DNA from: JBDSEG01 sp039920165
Lineage (GTDB): Bacteria > Pseudomonadota > Gammaproteobacteria > Burkholderiales > Burkholderiaceae_C
Reading direction: 5' to 3'
Assembly: GCA_039920165.1 (NCBI GenBank)
Contig: JBDSEG010000407.1
Coordinates: 1 to 5,744, forward strand
Length of the DNA stretch: 5,744 nucleotides
Made by a program: the position numbers and the translations under genes. The stretch's first letter is position 1, and the number at the start of each line of letters is the position of its first letter. The notes beneath the pieces are model-generated. The model was not told the origin of the DNA. It searched no databases and worked only from the letters and a program-made list of their open reading frames with translations. This document shows, one piece after another, positions 1-5,604 of this stretch.

Positions 1-759
1 GGCGAGAAGGTCAACGTGGTGCTGCCACTGACCGGCGGAGCGCGCAGCTTCCCGGCCGATCATTTCGTTTTCATGGCGACCGCACAGGGAACGGTCAAGA
101 AGACCGCGCTCGACGAATTCAGCAACCCGCGCAAGGGCGGCATCATCGCGGTCGACCTCGACGAAGGTGACTTCCTGATCGGCGCCGCGATCACCGACGG
201 CACCCACGATGTGATGCTGTTCAGCGACGGCGGCAAGGCGGTTCGATTCGACGAGGCAGATGTCCGCCCCCTCGGCCGCAATACGCGTGGCGTGCGCGGC
301 ATGGCGTTGAAGGACGATCAGAGCGTGATCGCCATGCTGGTGGCCGAGGACGAGACGCAAAGCGTGCTGACCGCGACCGAGAACGGTTACGGCAAGCGCA
401 CCTCCATCGTCGAATACACGCGCCATGGTCGTGGCACCAACGGCATGATCGCGATCCAGCAGACCGAGCGCAACGGCAAGGTGGTCGCCGCCACGCTCGT
501 GCGGCCGGCCGACGAGATCATGCTGATCACCGACAAGGGCGTACTGGTGCGCACCCGGGTCGCCGAGATCCGTGAGCTCGGCCGCGCGACACAAGGTGTC
601 ACGCTGATCTCGCTCGACAGCGGAACCAAACTCAGCGGCCTGCAACGAATCGTCGAGAACGACGCTAATGGCGACGCACTCGGCGATTTAGCCTCCGACC
701 CTTCTTCAGAAAACAGCGGCCCGATCGGCGACACGCCGGATGCCGCAGAGAAAGATTGA
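1..759 (+). CDS. gyrA: DNA gyrase subunit A, C-terminal part (5' end outside window)
   Basis: This is the last 252 residues of GyrA, the subunit of DNA gyrase that cuts and rejoins DNA. Only the C-terminal DNA-wrapping beta-propeller is visible; the catalytic tyrosine, the quinolone-resistance region and the GyrA box lie upstream of the window. The reading frame is open from base 1. Several blade motifs closely match E. coli GyrA: GTVKKTALDEF, VMLFSDGGKAVRF, GRNTRGVRGMAL (about residues 92-103 of the fragment), TENGYGKRT (126-134), MLITDKGVLVRTRV and GRATQGVTLI. After the last blade (LQRIVEND, 214-221) comes a loosely conserved acidic tail of about 34 residues, less acidic than the E. coli tail. 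Such tails are known to modulate DNA wrapping in E. coli gyrase. The stop TGA at 757-759 is one base before the next gene, so gyrA transcripts probably continue into the aromatic gene cluster. Identity is certain; only the 5' end is missing. Confidence 0.97.
   Translation, partial: GEKVNVVLPLTGGARSFPADHFVFMATAQGTVKKTALDEFSNPRKGGIIAVDLDEGDFLIGAAITDGTHDVMLFSDGGKAVRFDEADVRPLGRNTRGVRGMALKDDQSVIAMLVAEDETQSVLTATENGYGKRTSIVEYTRHGRGTNGMIAIQQTERNGKVVAATLVRPADEIMLITDKGVLVRTRVAEIRELGRATQGVTLISLDSGTKLSGLQRIVENDANGDALGDLASDPSSENSGPIGDTPDAAEKD
747..754 (+). promoter_or_regulatory. Ribosome binding site for the DUF2059 gene, inside the gyrA 3' end
   Basis: The purine run AGAGAAAG lies in the last gyrA codons, six bases before the ATG at 761. 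It decides the start. The upstream in-frame ATG at 740 lies before this run and would put a basic stretch (PQRKID) ahead of the signal peptide. Because the site is inside gyrA and the gyrA stop ends at 759, translation of the two genes is probably coupled. Confidence 0.6.
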
Positions 760-760
760 C

Positions 761-1399
761 ATGACCAAACCCCTGCTGCTCGCCGCCCTGCTGGCGGCCG
801 CGCCTTTCGCATTTGTTCACAGCGCGCTGGCGCAAAGCTCGCCGGCCAAGAAGGAGCTGGTGCAAAAACTGCTGACCTCGCAGCAAGCGGCCCTCGAAGG
901 CCTGGCGCGCGGTCTGGTCGAGCAACCCGCGGGGCAACTGATGCAGGCCGCGGGCCAGGCGCTGCAAGCGCAGGTGGCACCCGAGCGGCGCGAGGCGGTC
1001 GGCAAATCGATCGAGGCCGATGTGCGCAAATACGTCGACGAGTCGACGCCGCTGGTGCGAGACCGCGCGATCAAGCTCGCCCCGTCGACGCTCGGCGTGG
1101 CAATGGAAGAGAAGTTCAGCGAGGACGAACTCAAGCAGTTGCTCGCCTGGTTCGAATCACCGGTGAACAAGAAATACCAGCAACTCGCGCCGGAAATGCA
1201 GAACAACTTCGTGCAAAAACTCGTTGCCGACGCGCGCCCTAGCGTCGACCCAAAGCTCAAGGCGCTCGAACAGCAGGTGCGCAGCACCCTCGCCACTGCG
1301 GCCGCGCAAGGCGGCGCGTCGGACGCCGGCGCTTCGGCGCCCAGCGCGGCTGCCGCGCCGAAGCGCGCCACGCCGCCGGCGCGCGCCGCCAGCCGCTGA
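761..1399 (+). CDS. Secreted DUF2059 domain protein
   Basis: This is a 212-residue protein of unknown exact function. The start at ATG 761 gives a textbook signal peptide: short basic n-region (MTK), hydrophobic core (residues 4-19), and cleavage predicted after ALA at 22-24, so the mature protein begins QSSPAKK and is probably periplasmic. The mature part is mostly helical. The DUF2059 signature is around residues 119-150: FSEDELKQLLAWFESPVNKK, followed by a PEMQNNFVQKL helix. From about residue 178 to the end there is a low-complexity tail rich in Ala, Gly, Ser and Pro with a basic end (PPARAASR). There are no cysteines, catalytic motif or transmembrane segment beyond the signal. DUF2059 proteins commonly sit near gyrA/serC/pheA in Burkholderiales (from memory), so the position is characteristic, but the role in the cluster is unknown. 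It starts one base after gyrA stops and ends 19 bases before pheA, which supports co-transcription. Confidence 0.88.
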   Translation: MTKPLLLAALLAAAPFAFVHSALAQSSPAKKELVQKLLTSQQAALEGLARGLVEQPAGQLMQAAGQALQAQVAPERREAVGKSIEADVRKYVDESTPLVRDRAIKLAPSTLGVAMEEKFSEDELKQLLAWFESPVNKKYQQLAPEMQNNFVQKLVADARPSVDPKLKALEQQVRSTLATAAAQGGASDAGASAPSAAAAPKRATPPARAASR

Positions 1400-1406
1400 A
1401 CGCTGC

Positions 1407-1410
1407 AGGG
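1407..1410 (+). promoter_or_regulatory. Ribosome binding site supporting the GTG start of pheA
   Basis: AGGG lies eight bases before the GTG at 1419, in the 19-base gap after the DUF2059 stop. It supports the GTG as the pheA start. There is no in-frame ATG near the start of homology; the next in-frame methionine is about residue 87, inside the chorismate mutase domain. Confidence 0.5.
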
Positions 1411-1418
1411 CTGCGAGC

Positions 1419-2531
1419 GTGACCGACAGCGCGTCCGCGCCCGCCGATCCGGCCGCCCTGCTCGGGCTGCGCGAGCAGATCGACCGCGTCGACCGCGAAC
1501 TGCTCGCCCTGCTGAACCGCCGTGCCGGCCTGGCGCTGCAGGTCGGCGAGGTCAAGAAGCGCGAGGGCACGGTGGCCTTTCGCCCCGAGCGCGAAGCGCA
1601 GGTCATTGCCGGGCTGAAGGCGGGCAATCCCGGCCCGCTGCTTTCGGACAACGTGGCGCCGATCTGGCGCGAAATCATGTCGGCCTGTCGCGCGCTCGAG
1701 ACGCCGACCCGGGTCGCCTTCCTCGGCCCCGCCGGCACTTTCAGCGAGCAGGCCGCGCTGGGCTATTTCGGCAGCTCGATCGTTCGTGTCGACTGCGCGA
1801 GCATCGATGAGGTCTTTCGAGCCACCGCGGCCGGTGCGGCCGATTTCGGCGTCGTGCCGGTCGAGAATTCGACCGAAGGCGTCGTCGCGCGCTCGCTCGA
1901 CCTGTTTCTGAGCACGCCGCTCTTCATCGTCGGCGAGACGAGTCTTTTCGTCCGCCACAACCTGCTGCGGCGCGAGAACTCGCTGTCCGGCATCCAGGCC
2001 GTGTGCGCGCATCCGCAGGCCCTCGCCCAATGCCACACCTGGCTCAGCAACCACCTGCCGGCGGTCGAGCGGCGGCCCGTCGCGAGCAACGCCGAGGGAG
2101 CGCGCCTGGCAAGCCTGGACGCGACGCTGGCCGGCATCGCGAGCGAGCGTGCGGGCAGCGAGTACGGCCTGCACAACATCGCACCCGCGATCCAGGACGA
2201 TCCGCACAACCGCACCCGTTTCGCGATCGTCGCCGACCCGCAGCGCCAGCCGAGCCCCAAGGGGTCGGGACGAGATTGCACCAGCCTCGTGGTGTCGGTG
2301 CGCAACGTCCCCGGCGCGGTACACGACATGCTGGTGCCGCTGAAGACCCACGGCGTCTCGATGAGCCGTTTCGAGTCGCGCCCGGCGCGTTCGGGCCAGT
2401 GGGAGTACTACTTCTATATCGACCTGCAAGGCCATCCGGACGAGGCGAACGTCGCCGCGGCACTGCAGGGTCTGCGCGAGTTCTGCGCGTTCTTCAAGGT
2501 GCTGGGCACTTACCCCGTCGACGCCCACTGA
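1419..2531 (+). CDS. pheA: Bifunctional chorismate mutase / prephenate dehydratase (P-protein)
   Basis: This 370-residue cytoplasmic enzyme performs two steps to phenylalanine: chorismate to prephenate, then prephenate to phenylpyruvate. The domains are: AroQ-type chorismate mutase (about 12-95), with likely active-site residues R18, R35, K46, R58 and E59 in the patterns LREQID, LLNRRAGLALQVGEVKK and FRPEREAQVI; prephenate dehydratase (about 97-280), starting FLGPAGTFSEQA (101-112) and holding VPVENSTEG (ENS at 149-151) and the catalytic Thr motif TRF (266-268); and an ACT domain (about 288-365) with GAVH (299-302) and ESRP (319-322), the sites that bind phenylalanine for feedback inhibition. 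All expected motifs are present, and the length is usual for beta- and gammaproteobacterial P-proteins. The frame stays open upstream to 1224, but that stretch overlaps the DUF2059 gene and is Arg-rich without homology, so the GTG at 1419 is chosen. There is no leader-peptide attenuator of the E. coli pheL kind in the 19-base gap, so control is probably mainly allosteric. Confidence 0.96.
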   Translation: MTDSASAPADPAALLGLREQIDRVDRELLALLNRRAGLALQVGEVKKREGTVAFRPEREAQVIAGLKAGNPGPLLSDNVAPIWREIMSACRALETPTRVAFLGPAGTFSEQAALGYFGSSIVRVDCASIDEVFRATAAGAADFGVVPVENSTEGVVARSLDLFLSTPLFIVGETSLFVRHNLLRRENSLSGIQAVCAHPQALAQCHTWLSNHLPAVERRPVASNAEGARLASLDATLAGIASERAGSEYGLHNIAPAIQDDPHNRTRFAIVADPQRQPSPKGSGRDCTSLVVSVRNVPGAVHDMLVPLKTHGVSMSRFESRPARSGQWEYYFYIDLQGHPDEANVAAALQGLREFCAFFKVLGTYPVDAH

Positions 2532-2544
2532 TCGCCAACCCGCC

Positions 2545-3429
2545 ATGTTCAACCAGCTCGGCTTGATCGGATGCGGCCTCATGGGCGGCTCGTTCGCGCT
2601 CGCGCTCAAGCGCGCGGGCCGAGTGCGGCGCGTCGTCGGCTACAGCAAATCGCCGAGCACGACCGAACGCGCACGCCAGCTCGGCATCATCGATACCGTG
2701 GCCGAATCGGCGCTGCTCGCCGTGTCGGGCTCGGACATCGTGCTGATCGCGGTGCCGGTGGCGGCGAGCGAAGCCACCTTCAAGGCGATCCGCCACCTGG
2801 TCGAGCCGGGCGTGCTGGTGATGGACGTCGGCTCGACCAAGTCGGACGTGGTCGACGCCGCGCGCCGGGTGCTGAAGGAGCGCATCGGCTGGTTCGTTCC
2901 GGCGCATCCGATCGCCGGCAAGGAAGCCTCGGGCATCCTGCATGCCGATGCGGCGCTCTATGCCGGCCGGCTCGCCATCCTCACCCCGCTCGAAGAGAAC
3001 CCGCCCGAGGCCTTGCAGCGCGCCCGCGAGGCCTGGACCGCGGTCGGCTCGCAGGTGCTCGAGATGAGCGCACCCCGGCACGATGCGGCTTTCGCGGCGG
3101 TCAGCCACCTGCCTCATCTGCTCGCCTTCGCCTATCTGAATGCAATCGGTGCGCAGACCGACGCGGCCGAGTTTCTCGGCCTCGCCGGACCGGGCTTTCG
3201 CGATTTCACGCGCATCGCAGCGAGCGACCCTCTGGTGTGGCGCGACATCCTGCTCGCCAACCGCGCCGAGGTCGGCCGGCAGACGACGCACTTTCGCACG
3301 GCGCTCGATGCGATCGAACGGGCGATGACGTCGGGCGACGGGTCAGCGCTGCAAGGCCTCATCGAAACCGGCTCGTCGGCGCGAGCGGCCTGGCAGATGA
3401 GCAGCGACGGCCGGCCCGCGGTGCGCTGA
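2545..3429 (+). CDS. tyrA: Prephenate/arogenate dehydrogenase (TyrA family)
   Basis: This 294-residue cytoplasmic enzyme oxidatively decarboxylates prephenate (to 4-hydroxyphenylpyruvate) or arogenate (to tyrosine). The N-terminal Rossmann fold has the dinucleotide loop GCGLMGGS (9-16). The catalytic-domain motifs follow: VGSTKSDV, HPIAGKE (His121, matching the family's conserved catalytic His), SHLPH (187-191) and GFRDFTRIAAS (217-227, with the Arg expected to bind the substrate carboxylate). It is a stand-alone dehydrogenase, with no chorismate mutase fusion as in E. coli and no ACT domain. At the end of strand beta-2 the sequence is GYSKS (32-36): the acidic residue typical of NAD+-specific TyrA is replaced by Ser34-Lys35, which suggests NADP+ use (inference). 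The ATG lies 13 bases after the pheA stop with no clear Shine-Dalgarno sequence, so translation probably depends on coupling to pheA. The sequence does not show whether prephenate or arogenate is preferred. Confidence 0.94.
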   Translation: MFNQLGLIGCGLMGGSFALALKRAGRVRRVVGYSKSPSTTERARQLGIIDTVAESALLAVSGSDIVLIAVPVAASEATFKAIRHLVEPGVLVMDVGSTKSDVVDAARRVLKERIGWFVPAHPIAGKEASGILHADAALYAGRLAILTPLEENPPEALQRAREAWTAVGSQVLEMSAPRHDAAFAAVSHLPHLLAFAYLNAIGAQTDAAEFLGLAGPGFRDFTRIAASDPLVWRDILLANRAEVGRQTTHFRTALDAIERAMTSGDGSALQGLIETGSSARAAWQMSSDGRPAVR

Positions 3430-3433
3430 GAAG
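3428..3433 (+). promoter_or_regulatory. Ribosome binding site for aroA-cmk, overlapping the tyrA stop
   Basis: GAGAAG overlaps the last two bases of the tyrA stop codon (3427-3429) and lies eleven bases before the GTG at 3445, a slightly long spacing. It is the only purine-rich run in the gap. The overlap suggests that ribosomes ending tyrA restart on the fused gene. Confidence 0.45.
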
Positions 3434-3444
3434 CCGCGCCGACC

Positions 3445-5472
3445 GTGTTCGAGATCGCCTTCATCGATCTGCCGCCGCTGCGCGGTGCGAGCGGTAGCGT
3501 CGCCCTGCCCGGCTCGAAAAGCATCTCGAACCGGGTCTTGTTGTTGGCGGGCCTGGCGCAAGGCACGACCCGCATCCACGGGCTGCTCGATTCGGACGAT
3601 ACGAAGGTCATGCTCGATGCACTGGCCTTGCTAGGTTGTGGCGTGACGCGGCTTGCCGATGTGCTGGAGCTCACCGGCCTGGACGGCCACCTCGTGCGCC
3701 GTGAAACCGCCCTCTTTCTCGGCAATGCAGGCACGGCGATGCGCCCGCTGACGGCTGCGCTGGCGCTACTCGCGGCAACCCAGGGCGGCAGCTTCGAACT
3801 GGCGGGCGTTGCGCGCATGCACGAGCGGCCGATCGGCGACCTGGTCGACGCGCTGCGTCAGCTTGGCTGCAGGGTCGACTACCTCAGCGCCGACGGCTAT
3901 CCGCCCCTGCGCCTCTCCTCGCTCGGCGGATCGCTGCGAACCGATCTTCCGATCCGCGTGCGCGGCGATGTGTCGAGCCAGTTCCTGACCGCACTGCTGC
4001 TCGCGCTCCCGCTCGTCGCGGCCGATTCGGACCTCGTGATCGAGGTCGACGGCGAGCTCATCTCCAAGCCCTATGTCGAGATCACGCTGAACCTGCTGGC
4101 GCGCTTCGGCATCGCGGTCGAGCGCGAAGGCTGGCAGCGCTTCACCATTGCGCGCGGCAGCCGCTATGTCTCGCCGGGCGAGATCCACGTCGAGGCCGAC
4201 GCCTCGTCGGCGTCGTATTTCGTCGCCCTCGGCGCGATCGCCGCGCACAACGCGCCGCTGCGCATCGTCGGCGTGGGTGCCGATTCGATCCAGGGCGATA
4301 TCCGTTTCGTCGACGCCGCGCGCTCGATGGGCGCCGAGATCGCAACTGGCGCGAACTGGCTCGAGGTCCGGCGCGGGCAGTTTCCGCTGCGTGCGATCGA
4401 GCTCGACTGCAATGCAATTCCCGACGCCGCGATGACGCTGGCGGTGCTCGCGCTATATGCGCAGGGCACGACCCGGCTGACAAATATTGCGAGCTGGCGG
4501 GTCAAGGAGACCGACCGCATCGAAGCCACGGCGGCCGAGTTGCGCAAGCTCGGCGCGACCGTAGAGTCGGGTCCGGACTGGATCGCCGTCACCGCGCCGA
4601 AGATTTGGCACGCCGCGAGCATCTCGACCTACGACGACCACCGGATGGCGATGTGCTTGGCGCTCGCCGCCTTCAATCCCCTCGCCACCGGCGGCGCCGG
4701 CGTGCCGGTACGCATCCTCGATCCGCGATGCGTCGGCAAGACCTTCCCCGATTATTTCGAGACGCTCTTCTCGCTCGTTCGCACGCCGAACGACGCCATC
4801 CCCGTCATCACCGTTGACGGTCCCACCGCATCGGGCAAGGGCACGCTCGCAAGCGCCGTCGCGCATTCTCTGGGCTACCACTTTCTCGACTCCGGCGCGG
4901 TCTACCGCGCGACCGCGCTGGAATCGCTGCGCGCCGGCATCGGCGCCGACGACGAACCCGCGCTGGCCGAACTGGCGCGCGCGCTCGAGCTGCGCTTTGT
5001 CGCGGGCCGCGCCATCGCCCGCGGCGAAGATGTGAGCGAAATCCTGCGGCTTGAAGAGGTCGGCGCCCTCGCCTCGCGCATTTCGGCCTGGCCGGCGGTG
5101 CGCGAGGCGCTGCGCAAGCTGCAGCTCTCGTTTCGGCGTGTGCCGGGCCTGGTGGCCGACGGGCGCGATATGGGAACGGTTATTTTCCCGGGCGCCGACC
5201 TCAAGATCGTCCTCACCGCGAGCGCCGCGACGCGTGCGCAGCGGCGGCACAAGCAGTTGATCGAAAAGGGCATATCGGCTAACATCGCCACCCTTCGCGG
5301 TGAGCTCGAAGCGCGTGATGCACGGGACCAGTCCCGCAGCGTTTCGCCCTTGAAGCCGGCCGCGGACGCGATGTTGCTGGACAACTCAACGCTCAGCGTC
5401 GAAGACTCGGTGCAAGTGGTGTTGAATGCCTGGCAGCAGCGCAGGCCCTTCGCCCCCGGACAGGTGTTCTGA
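3445..5472 (+). CDS. aroA-cmk: Fused EPSP synthase - cytidylate kinase (AroA-Cmk)
   Basis: One open frame of 675 residues carries two complete enzymes. Residues 1 to about 444 are class I 5-enolpyruvylshikimate-3-phosphate synthase (shikimate 3-phosphate + PEP to EPSP): PGSKSISNR (22-30), GNAGTAMRP (93-101), R124, SSQ (177-179), catalytic PDAAM (D327), KETDR (354-358), DDHRM (397-401), K432 and the family's usual end KTFPDYFETL (432-441). G96, T97 and P101 are the ordinary glyphosate-sensitive residues. About ten residues later, cytidylate kinase (CMP/dCMP to CDP/dCDP with ATP) begins at IPVITVDG: P-loop GPTASGKGT (459-467), DSGAVYR (482-488), ADGRDMGT (571-578), lid/Arg region RDARDQSR (624-631) and PAADAMLLD. 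Each half has normal family length with all key residues. There is no stop and no in-frame ATG, GTG or TTG at the junction, so Cmk cannot start separately there. The start is GTG: homology begins at once (FIDLPPL) and there is no closer ATG. Such fusions are, from memory, annotated in some Burkholderiales; normally the two genes are adjacent. Confidence 0.96.
   Translation: MFEIAFIDLPPLRGASGSVALPGSKSISNRVLLLAGLAQGTTRIHGLLDSDDTKVMLDALALLGCGVTRLADVLELTGLDGHLVRRETALFLGNAGTAMRPLTAALALLAATQGGSFELAGVARMHERPIGDLVDALRQLGCRVDYLSADGYPPLRLSSLGGSLRTDLPIRVRGDVSSQFLTALLLALPLVAADSDLVIEVDGELISKPYVEITLNLLARFGIAVEREGWQRFTIARGSRYVSPGEIHVEADASSASYFVALGAIAAHNAPLRIVGVGADSIQGDIRFVDAARSMGAEIATGANWLEVRRGQFPLRAIELDCNAIPDAAMTLAVLALYAQGTTRLTNIASWRVKETDRIEATAAELRKLGATVESGPDWIAVTAPKIWHAASISTYDDHRMAMCLALAAFNPLATGGAGVPVRILDPRCVGKTFPDYFETLFSLVRTPNDAIPVITVDGPTASGKGTLASAVAHSLGYHFLDSGAVYRATALESLRAGIGADDEPALAELARALELRFVAGRAIARGEDVSEILRLEEVGALASRISAWPAVREALRKLQLSFRRVPGLVADGRDMGTVIFPGADLKIVLTASAATRAQRRHKQLIEKGISANIATLRGELEARDARDQSRSVSPLKPAADAMLLDNSTLSVEDSVQVVLNAWQQRRPFAPGQVF
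5257..5285 (+). promoter_or_regulatory. Possible sigma-70 promoter for rpsA inside the cmk part
   Basis: TTGATC (5257-5262) and TAACAT (5280-5285) are separated by exactly 17 bases and lie in a local AT-rich patch of otherwise GC-rich coding sequence. Each hexamer matches the consensus at four of six positions. It would start rpsA transcripts about 310 bases before the rpsA ATG. In E. coli, rpsA is also served by a promoter within cmk, which makes the location plausible. A chance match inside coding sequence is quite possible. Confidence 0.25.
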
Positions 5473-5575
5473 CGACACCGGCCCACCGGGCTTGCGGGTC
5501 CGTTCCAGCCCGCCGCTTCCCCTCAGTGCTGCGCCTTCCACAAGCACGCCGAAGCGTCGGTTTTCCAACCAACCC

Positions 5576-5603
5576 GCGGTCGCGAGACCGCACGGAAAGT
5601 CTC
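5576..5603 (+). promoter_or_regulatory. Two overlapping, mutually exclusive hairpins at the rpsA ribosome binding site
   Basis: Hairpin 1 is a perfect six-base stem GCGGTC/GACCGC (5576-5581 / 5586-5591) closed by GCGA, a GNRA-type tetraloop. It ends two bases before the Shine-Dalgarno sequence, leaving it free. Hairpin 2 pairs GAGAC (5584-5588) with GTCTC (5599-5603), using the loop and 3' arm of hairpin 1, so both cannot form at once. It places the Shine-Dalgarno bases in its loop and stem edge, directly beside the ATG. The pairing is seen in the sequence; a role in controlling S1 synthesis is inference. Confidence 0.35.
5594..5599 (+). promoter_or_regulatory. Ribosome binding site of rpsA
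   Basis: GGAAAG lies five bases before the ATG at 5605. It selects this start over the in-frame ATG at 5644, which has no purine-rich run before it even though it aligns with the start of E. coli S1. E. coli rpsA is known for lacking a good Shine-Dalgarno sequence, so a recognisable one here is a difference. Confidence 0.6.
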
Positions 5604-5604
5604 A

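Larger units (their letters stand above)
5473..5604 (+). promoter_or_regulatory. rpsA leader / intergenic region with several inverted repeats
   Basis: This 132-base gap is by far the longest in the window; all others are 1-19 bases. It holds no ORF of note and no hairpin followed by a T-run, so no intrinsic terminator is visible; rpsA may be read partly from upstream. Small inverted repeats are seen in order. CGCTTC (5514-5519) pairs with GAAGCG (5551-5556) and encloses GTGCT (5526-5530) with AGCAC (5543-5547). GGTT/AACC (5559-5562 / 5567-5570) follows, then the strong hairpin at 5576-5591. E. coli rpsA also has a leader of consecutive hairpins through which S1 represses its own translation. 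Whether this leader does the same is inference, since GC-rich DNA forms short repeats easily. Confidence 0.4.

Noticed and set aside
740..760. Earlier in-frame ATG (740) for the DUF2059 gene
   Set aside because: It would add MPQRKID before a complete signal peptide and overlap gyrA; the purine run at 747-754 fits the ATG at 761.
1224..1418. Upstream extension of pheA to an ATG at 1224
   Set aside because: The added part overlaps the DUF2059 gene, is Arg/Pro/Ala-rich with no homology, and the chorismate mutase homology begins just after the GTG at 1419.
1257..2609. Long antisense open frame (450 codons) opposite pheA
   Set aside because: GC-rich coding DNA gives long open frames on the other strand; the translation is Arg/Ala/Gly/Asp-rich with no recognisable motif, while the + strand holds full pheA.
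2494..3291. Antisense open frame (265 codons) opposite tyrA
   Set aside because: It is a shadow of tyrA, with biased composition and no family motif.
2571..3497. Second + strand open frame (308 codons) over tyrA
   Set aside because: It is out of frame with a fully conserved tyrA and is Arg-rich with no homology.
3721..3750. Possible glyphosate-tolerant AroA
   Set aside because: G96, T97 and P101 are the usual class I residues, so the sequence looks like an ordinary sensitive enzyme.
4453..5250. Antisense open frame (265 codons) opposite the AroA-Cmk junction
   Set aside because: It is a shadow frame; its position at the fusion joint is coincidence and it has no recognisable domain.
5478..5498. 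GC hairpin after aroA-cmk (GCCC-ACC-GGGC, 5481-5491) as a terminator
   Set aside because: The stem has only four base pairs and no T-run follows, so an intrinsic terminator is not supported.
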